Of a DNA stretch of 39,621 nucleotides, positions 15,250 to 24,060 are shown in pieces. The DNA lies in the NCBI GenBank assembly GCA_902826515.1, contig CADEFD010000039.1:1-39621 (forward strand), given 5' to 3'. Numbering within the stretch: position 1 is the first letter of the stretch; the number at the start of each line of letters is the position of its first letter. Source of the DNA: an uncultured Acidobacteriota bacterium (GTDB lineage Bacteria > Acidobacteriota > Vicinamibacteria > Vicinamibacterales > UBA2999). A model generated the notes under the pieces. The model was not told the origin of the DNA and ran no database searches. It saw only the letters and a list, made by a program, of their open reading frames with translations. A program made the translations under genes and the position numbers.

Positions 15250-17205
15250 ATGCGCCCGGGCCGCTTCACGGGAATGACGACGGCGGCGGCGCTTGCGGCG
15301 GCGCTCTCGGGCGCCGTGGGCATCGCGCAGACGCCGTCAGCGATCGAGTGGCGGTACTACGGCGGCGATGCCGGCAGCCGCAAGTATTCGCCGGCTGCGC
15401 AGATTGCCGCGGCGAACGTGTCGCGCCTCGCCGTGGCCTGGCAGTGGCCATCGATCGACAACGCGGTCGTGGAGGCCAACCCCACGGCGCGGCCCGGCGC
15501 GTATCAGGACACGCCGCTCATGGCGCGCGGCGTGCTCTACACAGTGACGTCACTCGGCCAGATCGCGGCGCTCGATCCCGCCACCGGACGTGCCCGCTGG
15601 ACGTTCGACCCCGGCTCGTGGAAGACGGGGCGCCCCGGCAATCTCGGCTTCGTGCATCGCGGGCTCGCCTACTGGACCGACGGCCGGCGCGAACGTCTGC
15701 TGCTCGCGACCGGTGACGCGTACCTGCTTGCGGTGGACGCCGCCAGCGGCACCCTCGATGCCAGCTTCGGCGAGGCCGGACGCGTGGACCTGATGGCCGG
15801 CGTCGCGCGCGCCACGCGCGCCGCGACCTTCACCAACAGCTCGGCGCCGATCGTGAGCCGCGACGTGGTGGTCGTGGGCGCGAGTGTGCACGACGGGCCC
15901 ACGACGAAGGAATGGCCGCGTGGCGACGTCACCGGCTACGACGTCCGCACGGGGCGCAGGCTGTGGACGTTCCGATCGATTCCGGAGAAGGGCGGCGTCG
16001 GCTACGACACGTGGAGCGGCGACGCCGCCGAATACACCGGCAGCACCAACGTGTGGACCACGATGTCGGCCGACGACGATCTGGGGCTCGTTTTCCTGCC
16101 GTTCGGCACACCCACGAACGACTTCTACGGCGGCCATCGCCCCGGCGCGAATCTTTTCGCCGAGTCGATCGTGGCGGTGGATGTCGCGACCGGCGCGCGC
16201 CGCTGGCACTACCAGGCGGTGCATCACGGCCTGTGGGACTACGACCTGCCGGCCGCCCCCACGCTCGTGGAGATCACGGTGAACGGGCGCGCCATCAAGG
16301 CCCTGGCGCAGGTGAGCAAGCAGGGCTTCACCTATGTGCTCGACCGCCGCACGGGCGAACCGGTGTGGCCGATCGAAGAACGCGCCGTGCCGCAATCGGC
16401 CACGCCGGGTGAGCGCACGTCACCCACGCAGCCGTTTCCCTCGAAGCCGCCGGCGTTCGAGCGTCAGGGCATGACCGACGACAACCTCATCGACTTCACG
16501 CCGGAGCTGCGCGCGCGGGCGGTCGAACTGCTGGCGCCGTTCGACCGCGGGCCGCTCTTCACGCCGCCGTCCGAGAAGGGCACCGTCGTGCTGCCCGGAT
16601 GGGTGGGCGGCGCGAACTGGGGCGGCGCGGCCTTCGATCCCGAGTCGGGCCGCCTGTTCGTGCCGTCGATGACGAGTCCGATCGTCGTGCAGCTCGTGCG
16701 TCCGGATGGCGCGAAGAGCAACTTCCAGTTGCTGCGCGGCGGGCAGATGAACGCGCCGACGATCGACGGACTGCCGCTGACGAAGCCGCCCTACGGTCGC
16801 GTGACGGCGCTCGATCTCCATCAGGGCGTCCAGGCCTGGATGGTGCCGGTGGGCGAGGGACCACGCCGGCATCCGCGCCTCGCCGCGCTCGACCTGCCGC
16901 CGCTCGGCATGCAGACACGCGGTAATCCGCTCGTGACGAAGACGCTGCTCTTCATCGCGCAGGGCGGCGGGCCGCTCGGCGCACCGCCGCCTGGCCGCGC
17001 GGGCGCCGCCGCGCCGCCTGAGACACGCAAGCTGCGCGCCTTCGACAAGGCCACCGGACGCGAGCTGTGGGCGGCCGAACCGCCGATTCCAGGCGCCATG
17101 GCGTCGCCGATGACCTACGTGTATCAGGGCCGGCAGTACGTGGTGGTGGCCGCCGGTGGCGGCGTGAACGCGGGGCTCGTCGCCTACGCGCTCACCGCCC
17201 CGTAA
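15250..17205 (+). CDS. periplasmic PQQ-dependent dehydrogenase (quinoprotein), heme-free
   Basis: 651 residues. A signal peptide (ALAAALSGAVGIAQ) is followed by an eight-bladed quinoprotein propeller of the glucose/alcohol dehydrogenase group. Propeller docking motifs recur as LDPATGRARWTF, VDVATGARRWHY and FDKATGRELWAA. Family blocks GGHRPGANLFAESIVAVD, HHGLWDYDLPAAP and GGANWGGAAFDPESGRLFVPS are intact. PQQ-dependent oxidation of a sugar or alcohol in the periplasm is expected. The protein contains no Cys. It therefore lacks both a heme c domain, present in many related enzymes, and the vicinal disulfide of methanol dehydrogenases. Electrons must pass to a separate acceptor or quinone. A later ATG at 15274 is possible. 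Confidence 0.9.
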   Translation: MRPGRFTGMTTAAALAAALSGAVGIAQTPSAIEWRYYGGDAGSRKYSPAAQIAAANVSRLAVAWQWPSIDNAVVEANPTARPGAYQDTPLMARGVLYTVTSLGQIAALDPATGRARWTFDPGSWKTGRPGNLGFVHRGLAYWTDGRRERLLLATGDAYLLAVDAASGTLDASFGEAGRVDLMAGVARATRAATFTNSSAPIVSRDVVVVGASVHDGPTTKEWPRGDVTGYDVRTGRRLWTFRSIPEKGGVGYDTWSGDAAEYTGSTNVWTTMSADDDLGLVFLPFGTPTNDFYGGHRPGANLFAESIVAVDVATGARRWHYQAVHHGLWDYDLPAAPTLVEITVNGRAIKALAQVSKQGFTYVLDRRTGEPVWPIEERAVPQSATPGERTSPTQPFPSKPPAFERQGMTDDNLIDFTPELRARAVELLAPFDRGPLFTPPSEKGTVVLPGWVGGANWGGAAFDPESGRLFVPSMTSPIVVQLVRPDGAKSNFQLLRGGQMNAPTIDGLPLTKPPYGRVTALDLHQGVQAWMVPVGEGPRRHPRLAALDLPPLGMQTRGNPLVTKTLLFIAQGGGPLGAPPPGRAGAAAPPETRKLRAFDKATGRELWAAEPPIPGAMASPMTYVYQGRQYVVVAAGGGVNAGLVAYALTAP

Positions 17206-17235
17206 GGCCCGGGCGCCCTCGTACCCGCCGAGCCG

Positions 17236-17763
17236 TCACCGCCGCGCGCGGCGCCGGTAGATGCCATCGAACGTGGTCTGGTAGGTGGCGCCGTCATCCC
17301 GCGACTGCCGCCACACCTGACGCACGGAGCCGTCGGGTGCGGGTGTCCAGGAGAGGTCGCTGCGCATGTGCGCGCCGTCGGGCCCCGTCCATGCATTGCG
17401 CAGCACCATCCGTGCGCCGTCGAGTCCGCCTGTCAGGACGACGCGGTTGCCGCCCGCATCCACCCATGTCTGGTTCCACTGGCGATCCGCCGCCACGTAG
17501 AGCGTAAGGCTCTTGCCGGCGCCGCCGCCCTGGCCCTCCCAGTGCTCCAGCAGCGCGCAGCCGCCCAGCACTGACTCGATGCGGTTCGTGCCGGCGGGTT
17601 TGCCGTCTGGTGTCGTGACGTCCCAGTCGCCGATCCAGAAGTCGAACTCGTGGTGCGCGGGCGTGGCGCACGGACGTGGTGCGGGAGGTGGCGTCTGCTG
17701 CGCGCGTACCCCGGCAGCGAGGGTGATGACCGTGACACTCAGTGCGGCGACGGTTCGGCGCAT
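17236..17763 (-). CDS. secreted DUF1579-like protein
   Basis: 175 residues. The ATG at 17763 has GGAGG 4 nt upstream. A signal peptide (TVAALSVTVITLAAGVRA) is followed by a compact beta-rich domain with HEFDFWIGDWDVTTPDGKPA, NRIESVLGGCALLEHW and FDGIYRRR. The FDFWIGDWDV opening is typical of small lipocalin-like DUF1579-type proteins. These are widespread in soil bacteria and of unknown function. It converges on the PQQ dehydrogenase with 30 nt between stops. Confidence 0.8.
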   Translation of the reverse strand: MRRTVAALSVTVITLAAGVRAQQTPPPAPRPCATPAHHEFDFWIGDWDVTTPDGKPAGTNRIESVLGGCALLEHWEGQGGGAGKSLTLYVAADRQWNQTWVDAGGNRVVLTGGLDGARMVLRNAWTGPDGAHMRSDLSWTPAPDGSVRQVWRQSRDDGATYQTTFDGIYRRRARR

Positions 17764-17908
17764 GGGACCTCCAGGCACAGACTCGCACGAGTCGTCGGCC
17801 GTCGCCTGCCACATGATGACGGTGCGCAGAAGTTCCTGGGGCCGGCGGTGGGCCGGATCGGCGCCGGCAGCCGTCGTTACACCGCGATGGTAGGCTGCGC
17901 GTCCGCCC

Positions 17909-18181
17909 ATGCCGTTGACCCTGTCGGAGATCTCCCGCCTCAGTCGCGCCGTGGTCGCGAGTTATTGCGCCGATCGCGTCGGCGTGGACGGCGTGACGCA
18001 CACGGCGCCCGACTCCGAATACGCCGAGGTGCTGCTGACCGTGATGCCGCTCGGCCCGGAAGACCGTCGCGGCCCGCGCACGCTGCTCGTGCAGGTCCGG
18101 CGGAGCGATGCGGCCACGCTCGAGCACGATCTGCTCCGCCGGTTGGCCCGCGCGCTGCGGGCTCGCCCGACGACGCCGTAG
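17909..18181 (+). CDS. small hypothetical protein
   Basis: 90 residues with no recognised family. The composition is that of a folded soluble protein: a helical start (LSEISRLSRAVVASY), a central beta-like EYAEVLLTVMP, and a basic helical end (LEHDLLRRLARALRARP). No signal peptide or membrane segment is present. It lies between two divergently placed genes with its own 145-nt upstream space. No Shine-Dalgarno is evident. Coding is plausible but not proven. Confidence 0.55.
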   Translation: MPLTLSEISRLSRAVVASYCADRVGVDGVTHTAPDSEYAEVLLTVMPLGPEDRRGPRTLLVQVRRSDAATLEHDLLRRLARALRARPTTP

Positions 18182-18315
18182 CGATCCTGCCCGCGGCGCC
18201 CGTCGGCCCCCAGGTGTTGCAGTGTCGTGTGGGCGTTGTCGCCCCCACTTCACGTCGCCGCCGTACGCTGCCGCAGCCTGGCGCATCCCGCCAGCCTCTT
18301 CAGGAGACCGTACCC

Positions 18316-19719
18316 ATGCGTCGTGCCTTCCACGGTGTGCTCGCCGTCACCTTGACTCTTGCCGCTGCCAGTACCGTCGCCTCGCCGGCGGACACCTTCC
18401 GACTGAGTGGCTGGGCCGAGATTCCGTCCACGTATCGCCATCCCGGCCCGACGTCCGGCCAGTTCGCCGGCCCCGCCAACGGCGTCACGCCGCCCTACGA
18501 GGGCCAGCCGATCCCTGGCTTCTCAGGCATGATCCCCGGTCCGCGGCCGGGCACATTCTTCGCGCTGCCCGACAACGGCTTCGGGGCGCAGGGCAACAGC
18601 GCCGACTTCGTGATCGGCGTGTACACCGTCGAGCCCGCCTTCAAGTCCCGAGGCGATGGCACGACGTCGCGCGGGCCCGTGCGCGTGCGGAGGTTCATGC
18701 CGTTCAGCGATCCGTACGGCCTGCTCAATGCGTCGTACATCACTGACGGGCCGGTCTACAGCCGTCTCTTCTACTACCCCACGGGCGTGCAGATTCCGGT
18801 CGACCCCGCGATTCAACACGGCCGGCTGCTGACGGGCGCCGACTTCGACGTGGAGTCGATCGCCCGGATGGACGACGGCACGTTCTGGGTGGGTGAAGAG
18901 TTCGGGCCGTACCTGCTGCACTTCGACGCGCGCGGACGGCTGATGAGCGCGCCGGTGCGCCACCCGGTGCTGCGCGCGCCGCAGAACCCGCAGAACGCCA
19001 TTCTCGGTGCCGCCAATCTGCCCAGCTCGCGCGGGTTCGAAGCCATGGCCCGCAGTGGCAATGGCCGCCGCCTGTATGTCACGACCGAAGCGTCGATTGC
19101 GACGGAAGCGGACAAGCGGATCCTCGAGGTCTACGAGTTCGACACGCGCGCCGAGCGCTACACCGGGCGGTCGTTCCGCTATGCGAAAGACAGCTCCGAT
19201 GCCATCACGGGCGGTACCGCCAACACCACGAACATCTTCGTGACCGGCGATCTCACCCACCTCGCGGGGAACCGCTACATCATGATCGAGCGCGATGACT
19301 TCCAGGGGCCGCCGAGCGGCGCGAACCCGCCGCGCCAGAAGAAGCTGTACCTGTTCGACCTCGACACGGTCGACGAGGTCACCGGACTCCTGAAGAAGCG
19401 GCTGCTCGTGGACCTGCTCGACATCGCCGATCCGAGGGACATCGGCGGGCCGCTGCCGGAGATTCGCAGCGACCGCTTCACCTTCCCGCTGCAGTCGGTC
19501 GAATCGGTGACGCCCGTGGACGCGTTCACGCTGCTCGTGGGCCTCGACAACAACTATCCCGGCGGCAACGGCCGCGTGCCTGGCGTGCCCGACGGCACCG
19601 AGATCATCACGCTGCGCTCGACGACGCCGCTCCGCTGGTTGCGCGTGGAGTCCTGCGACGCGGACGACGACGACGACCGGCGCGACAGGAAGCACCACGG
19701 CGACGACGACTGCCGGTAG
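18316..19719 (+). CDS. secreted esterase-like activity of phytase family protein
   Basis: 467 residues. AGGAG lies 9 nt upstream of the ATG. A signal peptide (FHGVLAVTLTLAAASTVASPA) is followed by a beta-propeller of the phytase-like esterase domain type. Signs are GFSGMIPGPRPGTFFALPDNGFG, DFDVESIARMDDGTFWVGEEFGPYLLHFD and NRYIMIERDD. These acid-rich blocks match the family's metal-bearing propeller face. Relatives are predicted phosphate or ester hydrolases. The C-terminus is an unusual Asp/Arg/His/Lys tract (about residues 447-467). It converges on mgtE with a hairpin between them. A larger protein with the same domain lies on the other side of mgtE. Confidence 0.85.
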   Translation: MRRAFHGVLAVTLTLAAASTVASPADTFRLSGWAEIPSTYRHPGPTSGQFAGPANGVTPPYEGQPIPGFSGMIPGPRPGTFFALPDNGFGAQGNSADFVIGVYTVEPAFKSRGDGTTSRGPVRVRRFMPFSDPYGLLNASYITDGPVYSRLFYYPTGVQIPVDPAIQHGRLLTGADFDVESIARMDDGTFWVGEEFGPYLLHFDARGRLMSAPVRHPVLRAPQNPQNAILGAANLPSSRGFEAMARSGNGRRLYVTTEASIATEADKRILEVYEFDTRAERYTGRSFRYAKDSSDAITGGTANTTNIFVTGDLTHLAGNRYIMIERDDFQGPPSGANPPRQKKLYLFDLDTVDEVTGLLKKRLLVDLLDIADPRDIGGPLPEIRSDRFTFPLQSVESVTPVDAFTLLVGLDNNYPGGNGRVPGVPDGTEIITLRSTTPLRWLRVESCDADDDDDRRDRKHHGDDDCR

Positions 19720-19738
19720 CGGCCGCGCCACGAATGGA

Positions 19739-19769
19739 CGCGCGGAGGGCGACGAACGTCCTCCGCGCG
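19739..19769. terminator. bidirectional hairpin between convergent genes
   Basis: CGCGCGGAGG (19739-19748) and CCTCCGCGCG (19760-19769) form a perfect 10-bp stem around an 11-nt loop. It lies between the stop of the phytase-like gene and the mgtE stop, and so suits termination from both sides. No T-tract follows. Confidence 0.6.
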
Positions 19770-19773
19770 GCGC

Positions 19774-21207
19774 CTAGACCAGGAACACGCTCGCCAGTCC
19801 GAGGAACAGGAAGAACCCCATCGCGTCGGTCACGAAGGTGAGCAGCACGCTCGACCCCTGCGCCGGATCGCGGCCGGCGCCGTGCAGCAGCAACGGCACT
19901 GCCACCCCGGTGACCGCGGCGACCACGAGGTTGAGGACGACGGCGCTGCTCATCACGAGACCCAGGCCGGCGCTGGCGTAGAACACGAACGCGAAGAGCC
20001 CGACGATGGCGCCCCAGACGGTGCCGTTCAGCAGGCTCACCGCCAGTTCCTTCCGCATCAGCCGCGCCGCCTCGGCGTGCTGCACGCGGTCGCCGGCCAG
20101 CGCCCGAATCACGATCGCCATCGTCTGGTTGCCGGTGTTGCCGCCGATGCTCGCCACGATCGGCATGAGCGCGGCGAGCGGCGCCAGGCTGCCGATCGTG
20201 GACTCGAACTGGCCGATGACGCGCGAGGCGATGAAGGCCGTGACCAGATTGATCCCGAGCCACGGCCAGCGGTTGCGCGCGCTGGCCAGCGGCGCCGCGA
20301 ACAGATCTTCGTCCTCGCGCAGACCGGCCGTGCGCAGCGCCTGCAGGTCCGCCTGGCCGCGCATCACGTCCATTGCCGCATCAACCGTGAGCCGCCCGAC
20401 GATCTTGCCGCGCTCGTCGACGACCGGTGCTGACACGAGATCGTAGCGCTCGAACGCCTTGACGGCGTCGGCGGCGGCGTCGAGCGGCCCGAACGTGGGG
20501 GTGTCCCGCACCATTGCCTCGAGGATCGTCGCCTCGGGCGCCTGGACCAGCAGGGCCTGGAGCGGCACGCTCCCGACGAGCGCATGGCGCGCGTCCACGA
20601 CGAAGAGGCGGTCGGTCTGCGGCGGCAGTTCGCCCCGCACCCGCAGATCGCGGATGGCGTGTTCCACGGTGTGGGTCTCGGGCACCGCCACCCACTCGCG
20701 CGTCATGAAGAAGCCGACCGAGTCGTCCTGATACAGGCGGCTGTCTTCGAATACCGTGCGGTCGGCCGAGGCAAAAGCCGCCGACGCCCGGGCCAGTACG
20801 TCGGCCGGGATGGCGTCTGAGACGTAGGCCAGGTCTTCCGGGTCGAGCGACGTGAGCATTCGCACAAGCGTGTCGTGCGCCGTCAGATCGACCAGCGACT
20901 CACGCACGACCGCATCCACCTCGACGAACACCTGTGCCGCCTGTTCGTCGGTGACCTGTTCCCAGACGTTGCGGCGCTCGTCGAGCGGCAGGACCTCGAG
21001 TGCATAGGCCACATCGGCGGCATGCATGGCGCGCACATACCGCTGCAGTTCGGCGGCGTTCTGCCGATGCTGCAGGTCTTCGAGCAGGCCTCGCTTCGGG
21101 CCTTCCTGGCGGGCGGCAAGACCGTCGAGGAGCCGGTGTCGCGCCAGCAGGCGTCGCAGATCGGCCACGCTCGACTGCAGCCGCACTTCGGATCGCACGT
21201 TCGCCAT
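19774..21207 (-). CDS. mgtE: magnesium transporter MgtE
   Basis: 477 residues. A cytoplasmic helical N domain (residues 1-145; MHAADVAYALEVLPLDERR) is followed by a CBS pair (about 150-290; FVVDARHALVGSVPL, APVVDERGKIVGRLTV). Five membrane helices from about residue 315 include the pore signature ALMPIVASIGGNTGNQT and end in GFFLFLGLASVFLV. MgtE is a Mg2+-gated channel that lets Mg2+ in when cytoplasmic Mg2+ is low, the CBS/N domains acting as the sensor. No magnesium riboswitch is evident. A TAGGAT box sits exactly 6 nt upstream of the ATG, implying a leaderless message. Two phytase-like genes flank it. Confidence 0.95.
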   Translation of the reverse strand: MANVRSEVRLQSSVADLRRLLARHRLLDGLAARQEGPKRGLLEDLQHRQNAAELQRYVRAMHAADVAYALEVLPLDERRNVWEQVTDEQAAQVFVEVDAVVRESLVDLTAHDTLVRMLTSLDPEDLAYVSDAIPADVLARASAAFASADRTVFEDSRLYQDDSVGFFMTREWVAVPETHTVEHAIRDLRVRGELPPQTDRLFVVDARHALVGSVPLQALLVQAPEATILEAMVRDTPTFGPLDAAADAVKAFERYDLVSAPVVDERGKIVGRLTVDAAMDVMRGQADLQALRTAGLREDEDLFAAPLASARNRWPWLGINLVTAFIASRVIGQFESTIGSLAPLAALMPIVASIGGNTGNQTMAIVIRALAGDRVQHAEAARLMRKELAVSLLNGTVWGAIVGLFAFVFYASAGLGLVMSSAVVLNLVVAAVTGVAVPLLLHGAGRDPAQGSSVLLTFVTDAMGFFLFLGLASVFLV

Positions 21208-21213
21208 GTCGCG

Positions 21214-21219
21214 ATCCTA
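21214..21219 (-). promoter_or_regulatory. -10 box for mgtE (leaderless type)
   Basis: TAGGAT on the minus strand is separated by 6 nt from the mgtE ATG. Transcription would therefore start at or next to the start codon. No clear -35 is present. Confidence 0.45.
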
Positions 21220-21285
21220 GCCTCCGCTCCCGACTCCGCCCATCGTTTTCACCTCCGTGTCCGCGCGGCGATTCGCTGGCCCCGG

Positions 21286-21326
21286 TCGGACTTCCGCAAG
21301 AAAGAGTCTGGCCGGGATCGGACTTC
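21286..21326. repeat. 9-nt direct repeat upstream of the phytase-like gene
   Basis: TCGGACTTC occurs at 21286-21294 and 21318-21326 in the 207-nt space between mgtE and the gene at 21415, 32 nt apart, i.e. about three helical turns. It could be a regulator site or chance. Nothing else stands out in this spacer apart from GGAGG near 21400. Confidence 0.3.
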
Positions 21327-21414
21327 GTGGAATGACGCACGGCGGATACGTCGCCGCCACATCGTCGATACATGCCCCCTGTAGCGTGGCCCTCTGTCTG
21401 GAGGACTGGAACCG

Positions 21415-23982
21415 ATGAAACGAACCATGCTCGGACTCGGCTGCGCGCTCGTGCTGGCGGCCGCCGTGACCCCCGTCTCGCACGCCAGCGACCGCGCGCA
21501 GTCGCGCGCCATCGATCGTGACGACGACCGCGACCGCGACGACCGTGATCGCGACGACGATCGCGATGACCACGACCGTGACGGGAAGGGGCGGCGCCCC
21601 GAATGGCGATTCAAGCGTGTGGGCACCTTCGCCAACTTCCGCAACGCCGGGCTCGACCGCACCACCGTATCGGAAATCGTCACCGCCACACCGGACGGCC
21701 GGACGCTCATCTACACCGACGCGGAAGGTGCGATCGGTTTCATCGACATCACCAATCCGGCACGGCCCGTGGCCGCCGGCACCGTTGCGGTGGACCCGGA
21801 TCCGGCCGCCGCTCCGGCCTACTCGCCGACCTCCGTCACTGTCTGGCGCGACCGCTATGTACTGGTCGCCGTGGATTCCAGCGTGTCGAAGAAGCACCCA
21901 AGTGGCGAGCTGCAGGTGCTCGACCTCACGACGCGTGGCAGGGTGGCGACGATTGACCTCGGCGGCCAGCCGGATTCGGTGAAGGTGAGCCCTGACGGGC
22001 GCTACATCGCCGTGGTCGTCGAAAACGAACGCGATGAGACGCTCTGCGTCGGCGGCACCGCCAACGATCAGACCGTCAGCGAGTCGGCCTGCACGGCCGG
22101 CGGCGGCCGCCTCGGCGGCATGCCGCAGGATCCGCTCGGCAATCCGGCCGGCTACCTGGCCGTCATCGAGACGGCAGGTCCGCCCGCCGCGTGGAGCCGC
22201 ACGGACGTCTCGCTCATCGGCTACGCAAACCGCTTCCCGAATGACCCGGAACCGGAGTTCGTCGACATCAACCGGAAGAACCAGGCCGTGGTCACGCTGC
22301 AGGAGAACAACCACATCGTGGTGATCGACCTGCGGCACAAGGCCGTCGTGAACCATTTCCCGGCTGGTGCCGTGGACCTCACGCAGATCGACGCCGTGCG
22401 CGCCGGAACGGGCGTGCCAAACACCATCGCCCTCGTGAACTCGCAGCCCGGGCGTCTCCGCGAGCCGGACGCCGTGACGTGGCTGGGTGAGCGCATCGCC
22501 ACCGCCAACGAAGGTGACTACGACGGCGGCAGCCGCGGCTTCACGATTTTCAATCTCGACGGGTCGGTCTTCTACGACAGCGGCAACGAGTTCGAACACC
22601 TCGCCGCGCGCTTCGGGCACTATCCCGATCGGCGTTCGAACGCCAAGGGCAGCGAGCCCGAAGCCATCCTGTATGCGAAGTACGGGCGCAACGACGTGCT
22701 GTTCGTGGGCTCCGAGCGGGGCAGCTTCGTGGCGGTCTATCTGGTGGACAACGATGGCCGTCCGCGGTTCTCGCAGTTCCTGCCGGGCCCGCTCGCGCCC
22801 GAAGGGCTGCTCGCCGTCGCCGGCCGCAACCTCTTCGTGGCGTCCGGCGAGAACGACACGCCGCCCCTCGGCGTGCGCTCGACGGTGCAGATCTACAAGC
22901 TCGCTGACGACGGCCCGTTCTATCCGTCGATCTACTCGGCCGACGAGGAGCTTGGCGAGGCGTCACCCACGCCGATTCCGTGGGGCGCGCTGTCTGGCCT
23001 CACCGAAGTACCCGGACATCCGGGGCGTCTGCAGGCCGTGTCGGACTCGTTTTACACGCCGACGACGGTCTTCAACATCGACACCACCGTGTCACCCGCC
23101 GTGCTGACCCGCGCGCTCACCGTGGGCGCCCCGTGCACGACGGCCGCCGGCTGCTACGACCCCGAAGGCCTCAGCTACGCGCCGAACGGCGATCTGTGGC
23201 TGGCGAGCGAAGGCAACGCCGACGACACGCGTCCCAACCGGCTGATCCAGGTGGATCCGGCCACCGGCGCCGTGTTGCGCACCGTGGGCCTGCCGTCGGC
23301 GGTGCTGGCCTGCCGCGCCGCGGAACGCGCCAAGTCTCCGGCCTCGACGCGTGCCACCGGCAGTCACGGCTCCGGCTTCGAAGGGCTCGACATCGCGCCG
23401 AAGCAGGGCGGCGGGTATCTCATCTACGCGGCGCAGCAGCGCGGCTGGAACTATGCGACCACGCCTGCGTGCGACGCGCTCGACGACGACCCGATCGACG
23501 GCGGCTCGATTGCCGAGCCCGGGCAGACCCGCATCTGGGTGTTCGATCCGTCGGTGGCGAACAACGACGCGGCGTGGACGTCGGTGGCGTATCAGTTCCA
23601 GGCGAAACCGGTGGACGCCGCCTGGATCGGCCTGTCGGAGATCACCTACACGCGGGAAGGCTGGATCCTCATCGAACGCGACAATCTCACCGGCAGCTTC
23701 GACTCGCCGGCGGGCGCGGAGACGGGCAACGGCTACAAGACGCTGGTGCGGCTGCCGCTGTCGCCCGGCGCCGACAACCAGTACACGCGGGACGAGAAGG
23801 AGATCGTCGACCTGCGGCCGGCGCTGCTCGCGACCAACGGCTGGATCACCGACAAGCCGGAGGGTGTGGGCGTGCGGCCCGATGGGACGCTGTTCGTCGT
23901 GACCGACAACGATGGCGTGGACGGGTCGTCCGGCGAGACCATCTTCACGCGCCTCGGCAAGGTCTGGCGCCTCTTCCGCTAG
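21415..23982 (+). CDS. large secreted beta-propeller protein with phytase-like esterase domain
   Basis: 855 residues. A signal peptide (GLGCALVLAAAVTPVSHA) is followed by a low-complexity Asp/Arg tract (residues 32-60) built from near-repeats of an RDDRD unit. Residues 65-500 form a YVTN/LVIVD-like or choice-of-anchor-I-like propeller (EPEAILYAKYGRNDVLFVGSE, LAPEGLLAVAGRNLFVASGE). Residues 520-850 match the phytase-like esterase domain (GALSGLTEVPGHPGRLQAVSD, CYDPEGLSYAPNGDLWLASEG, GWILIERDN, DKPEGVGVRPDGTLFVVTDN). A surface or periplasmic metal-dependent hydrolase is likely. It shares the C-terminal domain with the gene at 18316 on the far side of mgtE. Confidence 0.85.
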   Translation: MKRTMLGLGCALVLAAAVTPVSHASDRAQSRAIDRDDDRDRDDRDRDDDRDDHDRDGKGRRPEWRFKRVGTFANFRNAGLDRTTVSEIVTATPDGRTLIYTDAEGAIGFIDITNPARPVAAGTVAVDPDPAAAPAYSPTSVTVWRDRYVLVAVDSSVSKKHPSGELQVLDLTTRGRVATIDLGGQPDSVKVSPDGRYIAVVVENERDETLCVGGTANDQTVSESACTAGGGRLGGMPQDPLGNPAGYLAVIETAGPPAAWSRTDVSLIGYANRFPNDPEPEFVDINRKNQAVVTLQENNHIVVIDLRHKAVVNHFPAGAVDLTQIDAVRAGTGVPNTIALVNSQPGRLREPDAVTWLGERIATANEGDYDGGSRGFTIFNLDGSVFYDSGNEFEHLAARFGHYPDRRSNAKGSEPEAILYAKYGRNDVLFVGSERGSFVAVYLVDNDGRPRFSQFLPGPLAPEGLLAVAGRNLFVASGENDTPPLGVRSTVQIYKLADDGPFYPSIYSADEELGEASPTPIPWGALSGLTEVPGHPGRLQAVSDSFYTPTTVFNIDTTVSPAVLTRALTVGAPCTTAAGCYDPEGLSYAPNGDLWLASEGNADDTRPNRLIQVDPATGAVLRTVGLPSAVLACRAAERAKSPASTRATGSHGSGFEGLDIAPKQGGGYLIYAAQQRGWNYATTPACDALDDDPIDGGSIAEPGQTRIWVFDPSVANNDAAWTSVAYQFQAKPVDAAWIGLSEITYTREGWILIERDNLTGSFDSPAGAETGNGYKTLVRLPLSPGADNQYTRDEKEIVDLRPALLATNGWITDKPEGVGVRPDGTLFVVTDNDGVDGSSGETIFTRLGKVWRLFR
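21514..21585 (+). repeat. imperfect tandem GAC/CGN codon repeat encoding the Asp/Arg tract
   Basis: Alternating Asp (GAC/GAT) and Arg (CGC/CGT) codons repeat in short units of about 12-18 nt just after the signal-peptide codons. Synonymous third-base variation suggests the tract is old or selected at protein level rather than freshly slipped. Confidence 0.6.
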
Positions 23983-23993
23983 CTGCGTGGACA

Positions 23994-24021
23994 CGGGGGC
24001 GGGGCTCGCGCCTCGCCCCCG
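23994..24021. terminator. hairpin between convergent genes
   Basis: CGGGGGCG (23994-24001) and CGCCCCCG (24014-24021) form an 8-bp GC stem with a 12-nt loop, just after the stop at 23982. It precedes the convergent gene end at 24061. It is the best terminator candidate in this gap. Confidence 0.5.
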
Positions 24022-24060
24022 GCGCGTCACTTCATCAGGCGCCTCGAGGGCCTCGCCGCT

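Noticed and set aside
15250..17205. Heme c domain in the PQQ dehydrogenase
   Set aside because: No Cys is present in the translated protein, so no CxxCH site exists.
21208..21414. Mg2+ riboswitch (ykoK/M-box) for mgtE
   Set aside because: mgtE appears leaderless from TAGGAT and no M-box-like conserved core was recognised.
21508..21597. CRISPR-like repeat
   Set aside because: The short repeats are codon repeats within a gene, with no spacers of regular length.
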